DNA from: JBKPDV01 sp046728075
Lineage (GTDB): Bacteria; Acidobacteriota; Thermoanaerobaculia; UBA5066; Gp7-AA6
Reading direction: 5' to 3'
Length of the DNA: 24,291 bases
NCBI GenBank assembly: GCA_046728075.1
Contig: JBKPDV010000213.1
Coordinates: 1-24,291 of the forward strand
Below, piece by piece: positions 15,704 to 22,146 of this stretch. The translations under genes were made by a program, and so were the position numbers. The notes beneath the pieces were generated by a model, which saw nothing but the letters and a program-made list of their open reading frames with translations, ran no database searches and was not told the DNA's origin. Each line of letters begins with the position of its first letter. The stretch's first letter is position 1.

Positions 15704-16319
15704 ATGAAACGACATCCCTTCCGGAGCTTCCTCCTTCTTCTCCTCGCTACAGGATTTCTGCCGGTCCAAGCCTTTGCCATGACCAAGAATGACTTACTAG
15801 AAGCGATGCGCAAACTCTGGGAAGATCACATCACCTGGACTCGGCTGTACATCGTCAGCGCGACGGCGGATCTGCCCGACAAGGACGCGACGGCCAAACT
15901 GCTCCTCCAGAATCAGACGGACATCGGCAACGCGGTCAAGCCCTTCTACGGCGACGCTGCGGGCGACAAGCTGACGGCCCTGCTGAGGGACCATATTCTC
16001 ATCGCCGTGGACATCATCGACGCCGCGAAGAAGGGTGACTCCGCGAAAAAAGACGAAGCCGTCAAGCGCTGGACCGCCAATGCGGATGACATCGCGACTT
16101 TCTTGAGCGGAGCGAACCCGAAGAACTGGCCGCAGGCGGAGATGAAAAGGATGATGCGCGACCACCTGGACTTCACGACCGCCGAGCTCGTCGCTCATCT
16201 TCAGAAGGACTGCCACGGGAGACGTCGCCGCTTACGACAAGGTCCACGAACAGATTCTCAAGATGGCCGACATGTTGAGCGACGGAATCATCAAGCAATT
16301 TCCGAGCAAGGTGACGTAG
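15704..16319 (+). CDS. Secreted helical protein of unknown function, with an apparent frameshift near its 3' end
   Basis: Signal peptide (MKRHPFRSFLLLLLATGFLP, cleavage after 'AFA' near residue 25) and a helical mature domain with the block 'LLLQNQTDIGNAVKPFYGDA' followed by 'LLRDHILIAVDIIDAAK' and 'WTANADDIATFLSGANPKNW'. I recognise this as a widespread conserved hypothetical type but cannot give it a function. ATG at 15704 has AAGGAA upstream. After 'AHLQKD' (near 16210) the reading frame turns into Arg-rich nonsense and runs on to 16363. The +1 frame from 16212 instead reads 'GDVAAYDKVHEQILKMADML' then 'SDGIIKQFPSKVT' and stops at 16319, which looks like the true C-terminus of this family. 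So one base is extra, or two are missing, around 16205-16212. It may be a real mutation or a sequence error. Confidence 0.7.
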
Positions 16320-16330
16320 CACGCGAGGCT

Positions 16331-16343
16331 GCCCTTCGAGGGC
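16331..16343 (+). terminator. Short GC hairpin, weak terminator candidate
   Basis: GCCCT-TCG-AGGGC, five pairs with a three-base loop, twelve bases after the probable true stop (16319) of the secreted helical protein. There is no T-run after it, so termination is only a possibility. Confidence 0.25.
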
Positions 16344-16446
16344 GCGAGGAGTCCCGACCCTGATTCATGAGATCGGTCCTGATGAAGCGTGGCCCTTCGT
16401 CGTTGTCTTCTAGCAGAATGAGAATTGCCCAGGGCCATTTGCTCGG

Positions 16447-16680
16447 GTGTCAATCGTGATCCGAACCTTCAGGGTCGGCGACCGCGTCTCCTGGAACTCG
16501 GAGGCCGGCAGGGTCAGCGGCGTCATCATCAAGAGGCTGGTCTCCGATACGCGCTACAAGGGCTACGTGCACCACGCCTCGAAAGACGAGCCACAGTACC
16601 TTATCCAGAGCGACAAGTCGGATCACGTCGCGATCCACAAGGGGACCGCCTTGAGACGGTTGACTGCCAGAAAGAAGTGA
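16447..16680 (+). CDS. DUF2945 (HVA1/Tudor-like) small protein
   Basis: 77-residue small basic protein. The pattern 'FRVGDRVSWNSEAGRVSGVI', then 'SDTRYKGYVHHASKDEPQYL' and 'IQSDKSDHVAIHKGTALRRL', matches the DUF2945 or 'hypervirulence-associated Tudor-like' family, which usually has KGDxVSWNS...GxVxxK...ASKDxPQYxVxSDKSG..AxHKPxALxK. These proteins form a small beta-barrel; their bacterial role is unknown. The start is a GTG, either 16447 or 16456, and neither has a clear ribosome site, so the exact N-terminus is unsure. The gene sits alone between the frameshifted secreted protein and the broken SemiSWEET-like gene. Confidence 0.8.
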   Translation: MSIVIRTFRVGDRVSWNSEAGRVSGVIIKRLVSDTRYKGYVHHASKDEPQYLIQSDKSDHVAIHKGTALRRLTARKK

Positions 16681-16761
16681 CAGGCAGAAAAAAGAAACAG
16701 ACGAAGGAAACCCTTCGCGAAGTGAAATGAGATCGCCTCTCTGCTGGCAACGAGACCCGCA

Positions 16762-17098
16762 ATGACGATGCCGCCTCCGGGCGGTTCGCCCGTCGAGGAA
16801 CCCAACGTTGCGCGCTCGCCGCGCCCCCTCGGGAAGGTCTTGCGTGTTCTCTCGCTGTTCACGATGGTGATGACGGTGCCGCAGGTGCTCTCCGTCTGGA
16901 GGGGTGGTTCGGTCAGCGGAGTCTCTCTGGTCTCGTGGGCCTCCTATCTCCTTTCCGCGTGCGTATGGCTCGTCTACGGGGTTCGGAAGCGGGACAAGAC
17001 ACGGGGTTCGGAGGCGGGACAAGACCCTTTACCTCGCGTGTATCGGCTGGATCCTGCTTGACGCCGCGGTCGTGATTGGTCTTTTCACGCGTCGGTGA
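16762..17098 (+). pseudogene. SemiSWEET/PQ-loop-like sugar transporter broken by a 25-bp tandem duplication
   Basis: The intact form would be a three-helix PQ-loop membrane protein of the SemiSWEET type, which as dimers move sugars. Helix 1 is 'VLSLFTMVMTVPQVLSVW' with the PQ motif, helix 2 is 'VSLVSWASYLLSACVWLVYG', and helix 3 'LYLACIGWILLDAAVVIGLF' is in a different frame. Between helices 2 and 3 the DNA has two copies of GTTCGGARGCGGGACAAGAC at a 25-base period (16981 and 17006). Removing one 25-base copy restores a continuous reading 'YGVRKRDKTLYLACIGW' ending at TGA 17096-17098. As it stands, the frame from 16762 ends at 17061 without helix 3. A four-residue shift of start (ATG 16762 or 16768) is possible. 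The Pro-rich N-terminal extension is longer than in typical SemiSWEETs. Confidence 0.75.
16981..17025 (+). repeat. Tandem duplication with 25-base period
   Basis: Copy 1 at 16981-17000 and copy 2 at 17006-17025 share 19 of 20 bases (one A/G change). The period of 25 is not divisible by three, so it shifts the reading frame of the SemiSWEET-like gene. Confidence 0.9.
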
Positions 17099-17101
17099 CG
17101 A

Positions 17102-17144
17102 CACGGGTGACCAGATCCCCCATGCGGGTCTGGTTCAACCCGTG
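17102..17144. terminator. Strong hairpin between convergent genes, likely bidirectional terminator
   Basis: Outer stem CACGGGT (17102-17108) with ACCCGTG (17138-17144), a small internal loop, then inner stem ACCAGA-CCC (17110-17119, one bulged T) with GGGTCTGGT (17126-17134) and a six-base loop. It starts four bases after the end of the plus-strand SemiSWEET-like gene and lies 24 bp from the end of the minus-strand exporter. No long T-run follows on either side, so its efficiency is unknown. Confidence 0.6.
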
Positions 17145-17167
17145 GACGTAGCCTCAGTGCCGGATCG

Positions 17168-18328
17168 TCATCTCGGACCACTCTGCAAGGAAAAAGAATC
17201 GCCGGGAAGCGTGGCGGCGATTGCGGCGCCGACCAGAGGCACGAAGACCAGCGTCGAGAGCGCGGCGTGGACTCCGTGGAGGTCTGCGATCCGTCCGAGG
17301 ACCGGGGCGACGAGGCCTCCCAGCGTCACAGCCACCCCGATGATGAAGCCCGACGCCGTCGCCACGCGGCTCGGCACGTACTCCTGACCCATCACGGTCA
17401 TCACGGAGAAAGGAGCATAGAGCGTCACGCCGATCGGCACGAGCAGAGCGAGCGCGACCGCGGCGCTTCCGGTGGCGAGAAAGGCGAGCAGGAAGGGAAA
17501 GAGGAGAGCATGGGACCAGACCACGACCCGGCGACGGCCGACGTGGTCGGCGAGCCATCCCCCTGCGAGCGTCGCCGCGACACCGGCTGCGAGCATGAGG
17601 GTCAGAGCGGCGGCGCCGGCGGCTTTGGACTTGCCGAAGACGTGGATCCAGTAGAGGGGGATGAACGTGTTCAAACCGTAGAAAACGAAGGCGCGGCAGA
17701 CCGCGACAGCCGCCAGGCGCCAGAAGGATCCCCACCGGTTTCGCTCCGCCGCCTTGCCGGAGTCCACGAGGTCTACGGATTCCCGGGGGAAGAACTGGCG
17801 AGTCGCGAGGAGCACGACGGCCATCCCCACTGCCGGGACCACGAGGCCCATCGTGCCGCGCAACCCGAAGGCGATCTGCAGGGCGGTGGCCAGTGCCGGC
17901 CCGATCGCGAAGCCGATGTTGCCTCCCACCGCAAAGATACCCATCGCCGTGCCCCGGCGCTGCCCGGAGAGAGAGGCGACCTGTCGCGCGGCTTCGGGGT
18001 GAAAGGCGGCGACGCCGATTCCGCTCACGGCGGCGGCCAGCAGCACGAGGGGATAGGTCGGCGCGAGCCCCGAGAAGGCGACGCCCATCCCGGCAAGAAA
18101 GAGCCCCGCCGGAACGAGCCACGACGCGCCCCGCCGGTCCGCGTGGAGGCCCAGGAGAGGCTGGAGGACGGAGGATGCGACGTTTGCTGCCAGGACGAGA
18201 CCTCCCGCGGCGGCGATCGTGAAGTGGCGCTCGGCGATGAAGAATGGGAGTAGCGCCGGCAGCGCGCCCTGATTCAGGTCGTCGCAGACGTGCGCGGCGG
18301 AGAGAATCAGGATCCCGCGGCTTTTCAA
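17168..18328 (-). CDS. MFS exporter of the fosmidomycin resistance (Fsr) type
   Basis: Major facilitator superfamily transporter of 386 residues with about twelve hydrophobic segments. The N-terminus 'SAAHVCDDLNQGALPALLPF' and the following 'AAAGGLVLAANVASSVLQPL' are characteristic of the Fsr subgroup, as are 'SGIGVAAFHPEAARQVASLS' and 'GIFAVGGNIGFAIGPALA'. A typical MFS motif 'WLADHVGRRRVVVW' occurs between the halves' later helices. Proton-driven efflux of small molecules is the family role; actual substrates range beyond fosmidomycin and cannot be inferred. The start codon is TTG at 18328, overlapping the TGA of the lipocalin-like gene by four bases, so translation is coupled. Its 3' end faces the plus-strand SemiSWEET-like gene across a strong hairpin. 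Confidence 0.88.
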   Translation of the reverse strand: MKSRGILILSAAHVCDDLNQGALPALLPFFIAERHFTIAAAGGLVLAANVASSVLQPLLGLHADRRGASWLVPAGLFLAGMGVAFSGLAPTYPLVLLAAAVSGIGVAAFHPEAARQVASLSGQRRGTAMGIFAVGGNIGFAIGPALATALQIAFGLRGTMGLVVPAVGMAVVLLATRQFFPRESVDLVDSGKAAERNRWGSFWRLAAVAVCRAFVFYGLNTFIPLYWIHVFGKSKAAGAAALTLMLAAGVAATLAGGWLADHVGRRRVVVWSHALLFPFLLAFLATGSAAVALALLVPIGVTLYAPFSVMTVMGQEYVPSRVATASGFIIGVAVTLGGLVAPVLGRIADLHGVHAALSTLVFVPLVGAAIAATLPGDSFSLQSGPR

Positions 18329-18768
18329 GCCCGCCGCCAGACGAGCACGCGGTCGACCTCGATCCCCTTGCGCCGGGCAGTCAGCGGGGCCAGAGTCAGC
18401 CGATCGCCAGAGAGGGAGAATCGGCGAGTCAGAGTCGTCCCCACGCGATTGGGAATCAGCGCCACCTCGACGTGATGGTGGACGAGACCTTTCGCTTCAT
18501 CGACCTCGAAACGCCCGGCGTAGGCGCCGTAGCCCGCCGCAGCGGTGACTTTGTCCTCTCGTGTCGGATCGTCCTCTCTCGGCCACGGCGGACGGTTGCG
18601 AGCCATGAACTGGACAGACACGTAACCGCCGGTCGTGTAGACGAGAAAGCCGTCCGGGCCCGGTCCGAAGTCGGGATGGTCTCCCGTCCGACCATCGGGC
18701 GCGCGGTCCCGGATTTCCTCGAGCCTCCAGACCCCCACCAGGGCTTCGGCGCCGCGGGAGCTGCTCAT
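18325..18768 (-). CDS. Lipocalin-like domain protein
   Basis: 147 residues with no signal peptide. 'LVGVWRLEEIRDRAPDGRT' at the N-terminus, then 'GPDGFLVYTTGGYVSVQFMA' and 'RNRPPW', match the bacterial lipocalin-like domain (Lipocal_5 type: LxGTWrL...dG...p.G..p.GxLxYt.dGxmsxxxm..xRp). Near the C-terminus 'TRRFSLSGDRLTLAP' is the expected last barrel strand. Members form a small beta-barrel thought to bind small hydrophobic ligands; the ligand is unknown. It overlaps the exporter gene by four bases, so a binding protein and exporter made together is plausible. It is divergent from the livK gene at 18903, with a 134-bp gap that must hold both promoters. Confidence 0.8.
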   Translation of the reverse strand: MSSSRGAEALVGVWRLEEIRDRAPDGRTGDHPDFGPGPDGFLVYTTGGYVSVQFMARNRPPWPREDDPTREDKVTAAAGYGAYAGRFEVDEAKGLVHHHVEVALIPNRVGTTLTRRFSLSGDRLTLAPLTARRKGIEVDRVLVWRRA

Positions 18769-18889
18769 CCGTTCGTCTCCTTGCCCGAACCTCAGGCGAC
18801 AGCGCCAGAGGCCGATCCAGTCGATTCCAAGCTGGCTTCGACGCCGCCAGTGGAAATATAGTCTCGATCAAAGCTCGTCTTTTTCTTAC

Positions 18890-18897
18890 GGAGGAGG
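18890..18897 (+). promoter_or_regulatory. Strong ribosome binding site of the livK-type gene
   Basis: GGAGGAGG five bases before the ATG at 18903. A TATAGT at 18857-18862 could be a -10 element, but I see no good -35 partner. The strong site contrasts with the permease and ATPase genes downstream, which lack one. Confidence 0.8.
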
Positions 18898-18902
18898 TTT
18901 CT

Positions 18903-20114
18903 ATGAAGAAGTCCGCGACACTCCTGGCGCTGGCTTTCTGGATGGCCGCCGCTTGCGCGCTCGCCGCTGACACGATTGTCTTCGGCGCGGCGATCTCGAT
19001 TACGGGCAAGACCGCGAAGGAGGGGGAGTACACCCGCGACGGATATCAGTTCGCCATCGACAAGATCAACGAGCTCGGGGGAATCAAGGTCGGCGGCAAG
19101 ACCTACAAGCTGGAGATGAAGTACTACGACGACGAGACCAAGCCGGAGCGAACTGCCCAGCTTATCGAGAAGCTGATCAACGAGGACAAGGTCAACCTGA
19201 TCCTGGGACCCTACGGCTCCTCGCCCACGGGTACGGCGGCGCCGATCTGCGAGCGATACAAGATTCCGATGGTCGAAGCCAACGGTTCGGCCGAGAGCAT
19301 CTTCTCGAAGGGCTACAAGTACACATTCATGATTCTTTCTCCTGCCAAGCTCTACCTTCGCGGCGTCATCGACGCGGTCCGCTCCAAGGATCCCAACGTG
19401 AAGACCGTCGCGATCCTGGGTGAGAACGAATCCTTCTCCAAAGAAGTTGCGGGCGGCGCGGCCGAGTATGCGAAGGAAAAGGGGTTGAACGTCGTCTACG
19501 ACGAGCTCTATCCGACCAACGCGCAGGACGTCTCGGCCCTCCTGACCGCGATCAAGGGGAAGAACGTCGATATCATTTTGGGCTCCGGCCACCTGCAGGA
19601 CTCCCTGCTCATCGTGAAGCAGTCCAAGGATCTCGGCGTCTCGCCCAAGGCGATGGGGTTCTCGGTGGGCCCCTCTTCGCCCGAGTTTCGCGCGAACCTG
19701 GGCAAGAGCGCGGATTACATCTTCGGGGCCACGCAGTGGACCGAGGCGCTGAAATACAACGGCGACGATCCCTGGAAGACCCCGAAAGCGTTTGGCGACG
19801 CCTTCCGCGCCAAGCACCCGAACTACAAGTCCATTCCCTATCAGGTCGCCGAGTCGGCCGTTGCGGTCATTGCCTATCAAAAGGCGATCGAGAAGGCGGC
19901 CTCGCTCGATCCGACGAAGGTGCGGGACGCCCTGGCCGCGATCGATGTGATGACCTACTACGGGAAGGTCAAGTTCGATTCCCGCGGTGTCAACATCTAC
20001 AAGCCCATGGCCGCCGAGCAGTATCAGCCCGACGGCAACAAGTACACGGTCTGGCCGGCCGAAGTCGCCGAGAAGGCGCCGCTTTATCCGATGCCGGCGT
20101 GGGACAAGAGGTAG
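18903..20114 (+). CDS. livK: Branched-chain amino acid-type ABC substrate-binding protein
   Basis: Periplasmic ligand-binding component of the second Liv-type importer, 403 residues. Signal peptide 'MKKSATLLALAFWMAAACAL', with cleavage near 'ALA-AD' at 21-22. The mature start 'TIVFGAAISITGKTAKEGEY' and 'AIDKINELGGIKVGGKTYKL' are typical of Peripl_BP_6 proteins, as are 'LILGPYGSSPTGTAAPICER' and 'YKIPMVEANGSAES'. The end 'YPMPAWDKR' resembles that of the other binding protein (VFPVPRWRDRK), a common ending in this group, but the two proteins are otherwise quite different. The strong GGAGGAGG supports the start. It is first in the order binding protein, LivH, LivM, fused ATPases. The 90-bp gap to the permease contains a heptamer inverted repeat that could reduce read-through, so this gene may be expressed at a higher level than the rest. 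Confidence 0.95.
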   Translation: MKKSATLLALAFWMAAACALAADTIVFGAAISITGKTAKEGEYTRDGYQFAIDKINELGGIKVGGKTYKLEMKYYDDETKPERTAQLIEKLINEDKVNLILGPYGSSPTGTAAPICERYKIPMVEANGSAESIFSKGYKYTFMILSPAKLYLRGVIDAVRSKDPNVKTVAILGENESFSKEVAGGAAEYAKEKGLNVVYDELYPTNAQDVSALLTAIKGKNVDIILGSGHLQDSLLIVKQSKDLGVSPKAMGFSVGPSSPEFRANLGKSADYIFGATQWTEALKYNGDDPWKTPKAFGDAFRAKHPNYKSIPYQVAESAVAVIAYQKAIEKAASLDPTKVRDALAAIDVMTYYGKVKFDSRGVNIYKPMAAEQYQPDGNKYTVWPAEVAEKAPLYPMPAWDKR

Positions 20115-20120
20115 GAGGAA

Positions 20121-20200
20121 CAGTCAGTAGTCGATAGTCGGTAGTCGGTAGGGAAAACAGACGCTGCTCACTACTGACTACTGACTACTGACTACCGACT
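20121..20200. repeat. Heptamer inverted repeat, unit AGTCRGT
   Basis: Left arm: four 7-base units beginning at 20122, 20129, 20136 and 20143 (AGTCAGT, AGTCGAT, AGTCGGT, AGTCGGT). Right arm: four units at 20173, 20180, 20187 and 20194 (ACTGACT three times, then ACCGACT), the complement of the left units. The spacer is about 23 bases. The right arm ends four bases before the ATG of the permease gene. Confidence 0.95.
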
Positions 20201-20204
20201 CTTC

Positions 20205-21074
20205 ATGAGTTCCGCCGAGCTCGGACAAATAGCGGTCAACGCGCTGTTGCTCTCGGGCATCCTGGCGCTGGTCGCTCTCGGTTTCTCCCTGGTCTGGGGA
20301 ATCATGAACATCGTGAACCTCTCGCACGGCGCGTTCATCGTGCTCGGGGCCTACCTGACCTTCTGGATGTACGCGATCTGGAAGATCGATCCTTTCGTTT
20401 CGATTCCGATTTCGATGGCCGTGATGTTCGGGCTCGGGTACTTGATCCAGCGATCCCTGATCAACCAGGTCATCCGCGCGCCGCTCCTGGCGACCTTTCT
20501 CTTGACGTTCGGCCTGGAGATTCTGATCGTCAACCTGATCAACTACTTCTTCAAGGCGGACACCCGTTCCGTCCAGCCGGCCTACAGCGGCACCGGCTTC
20601 ACGCTCGGCCCGGTGCGCGTGCCTTACATTCGCCTGGGAGCCCTGTTCGTATCGCTGGTGCTCGTCCTTGCGCTCGGGGCGTTCCTGAATCGCAGCCGCC
20701 TCGGGCGCGCGATCCGCTCGACCGGAATGGACCTGGACGCGGCGCGTCTGTCAGGGGTCAAGGTGGCGACGATCTACGGGTTGACCTTCGCGATCGGCGC
20801 GGCCCTGGCGGGCGCGGCCGGGTCGCTCCTCTCCACGCAGGTCGCCTTCGACCCCAATCTCGGTGGGGCGTACACGCAACGCGCCTTCGTCATCTGCGTT
20901 CTCGGCGGCCTGGGCAATGTCGTCAATGTCTTGATCGGCGCGGCTCTCTACGCTGTCATCGAGGTGGTCGTGGGGGCCCGCCTTCCCGCCCTGTCGCAGG
21001 CGGTCACGTTCGGAATCCTGGTTCTGCTCTTGATCGTCCGGCCGCAGGGAATCGCGGGCAAGTCCTTCTACTGA
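20205..21074 (+). CDS. livH: LivH-type branched-chain amino acid ABC permease
   Basis: Inner-membrane permease, 289 residues, normal length for LivH. Family blocks: 'LVALGFSLVWGIMNIVNLSH' near the start, 'RAIRSTGMDLDAARLSGVKV' (the cytoplasmic coupling loop with the EAA-like motif), 'GAALAGAAGSLLSTQVAFDP' and 'AFVICVLGGLGNVVNVLIGA'. At least seven hydrophobic segments are present. The ATG at 20205 is the only start that leaves the first helix intact, yet the bases before it are the right arm of a heptamer repeat (ACTACCGACTCTTC) with no Shine-Dalgarno. Translation may therefore be weak, leaderless-like, or controlled by hairpin folding. The stop overlaps the livM start by one base (TGATG), so the two permeases are translationally coupled. 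Confidence 0.95.
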   Translation: MSSAELGQIAVNALLLSGILALVALGFSLVWGIMNIVNLSHGAFIVLGAYLTFWMYAIWKIDPFVSIPISMAVMFGLGYLIQRSLINQVIRAPLLATFLLTFGLEILIVNLINYFFKADTRSVQPAYSGTGFTLGPVRVPYIRLGALFVSLVLVLALGAFLNRSRLGRAIRSTGMDLDAARLSGVKVATIYGLTFAIGAALAGAAGSLLSTQVAFDPNLGGAYTQRAFVICVLGGLGNVVNVLIGAALYAVIEVVVGARLPALSQAVTFGILVLLLIVRPQGIAGKSFY

Positions 21075-22054
21075 TGCCCAAACCTCTCCGGTTCCTCCTC
21101 TTCGCCGTGATCCTCGCCGGGCTGCTCTTTCTGCCTCGAGTGGTTTCCCCGTACAAGCTGCTGACCTACACGACGGTGCTGTGTCTCGCGCTGACGGCGC
21201 AGGGATGGAACTTCATCGGCGGATACACCGGCTACGCCGCCTTCGGCAACGTCGCCTTCTTTGGAATCGGCGCGTACACGACGGGGCTTCTCATGCTCTC
21301 GAAATGGCAGCTTCCCTTCTTCGCGGCGGCGCCCGCCGGAGCGCTGCTCGCGGCGATCGTCGCCACCGCGATCGGCCTGCCGGTCCTCCGGTTGAAGGGG
21401 CACTACTTCGCCATCGCAACTCTCGGTGTGGCCGAGGCGCTGCGCCAGGTCGCGGCCACCTGGGACAGCCTGACGCAGGGCGCCACGGGAATCGATCTGC
21501 CCGTGCGGAGCGACAGCTCCTTCTTCTACTACGTCGCCCTCGCGCTCGTCGTGCTCGGTCTCGTCGTGACGGCGTTGCTCGAACGCTCGAAGCTCGGCTA
21601 CGGATGGGTCGCGATCCGCGAGGACCAGGACGCGGCGCGCATGCTCGGGATCAACACGACACTGTTCAAGGTTCTGGCCTTCGCGCTCTCCGCTGTGTTC
21701 GCCGCTCTGGCCGGGGCCATCGTGGCGTACCAGAACATCCATGTCGCTCCCGACGACTTTTTCAAGGTGGAGTACACGCTGCGGATGATCATCGCGTGCA
21801 TCATCGGCGGAGCCGGCTCCGTCTGGGGACCGGTCCTGGGCGCCGCGGTCTACCAGCTCCTTTCGACCTATGTCTGGAGCCATTTCATCGAGCTCCATCC
21901 GACTGTGCTCGGGTTGATCATCATCTTTTTCATCGTCTTCCTGCCGCGCGGTTTGATGGACCTCTTCCGAAGACTGGCCCGCCCCGGCCCGAAAGGCCGA
22001 AGGATCTGGCGCGACCTCCTGCTCGCCAACGTCCGCGCGAGCAGAGTGCAATGA
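21074..22054 (+). CDS. livM: LivM-type branched-chain amino acid ABC permease
   Basis: Second inner-membrane permease, 326 residues. 'ALTAQGWNFIGGYTGYAAFG' followed by 'NVAFFGIGAYTTGLLM' is the hallmark LivM block. 'LRLKGHYFAIATLGVAEALR', 'YGWVAIREDQDAARMLGINT' (coupling loop) and 'IIACIIGGAGSVWGPVLGAA' are further family motifs. About eight or nine hydrophobic helices precede a short basic tail (RRLARPGPKGRRIWRDLL). It starts on the last base of the livH stop codon. Downstream, 55 bp of heptamer repeats separate it from the fused ATPase gene. With LivH it would form the heterodimeric channel that the two fused ATPase domains drive. Confidence 0.95.
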   Translation: MPKPLRFLLFAVILAGLLFLPRVVSPYKLLTYTTVLCLALTAQGWNFIGGYTGYAAFGNVAFFGIGAYTTGLLMLSKWQLPFFAAAPAGALLAAIVATAIGLPVLRLKGHYFAIATLGVAEALRQVAATWDSLTQGATGIDLPVRSDSSFFYYVALALVVLGLVVTALLERSKLGYGWVAIREDQDAARMLGINTTLFKVLAFALSAVFAALAGAIVAYQNIHVAPDDFFKVEYTLRMIIACIIGGAGSVWGPVLGAAVYQLLSTYVWSHFIELHPTVLGLIIIFFIVFLPRGLMDLFRRLARPGPKGRRIWRDLLLANVRASRVQ

Positions 22055-22059
22055 GAATC

Positions 22060-22146
22060 GGCGAAGGGCGAATGGCGAAAGGCGAAGGGCGCGAGCCGGC
22101 GCCGTTACGATGAGCTCCAGTCCCGAGTCCCGAGTCCCGAGTCCCG
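22060..22146. repeat. Two heptamer tandem tracts, GGCGAAN and AGTCCCG
   Basis: Tract 1: GGCGAA at 22060, 22067, 22074 and 22081, exactly seven bases apart, with a partial fifth copy at 22088. Tract 2: four perfect copies of AGTCCCG at 22119, 22126, 22133 and 22140. Unlike the other sites, no inverted partner is present for either. Tract 2 lies inside the coding region of the ATPase and encodes its residues 4-13. Confidence 0.95.

Noticed and set aside
20121..20200. CRISPR array or transposon ends
   Set aside because: Units are only 7 bases with no unique spacers, and the arms enclose only about 23 bases with no transposase.
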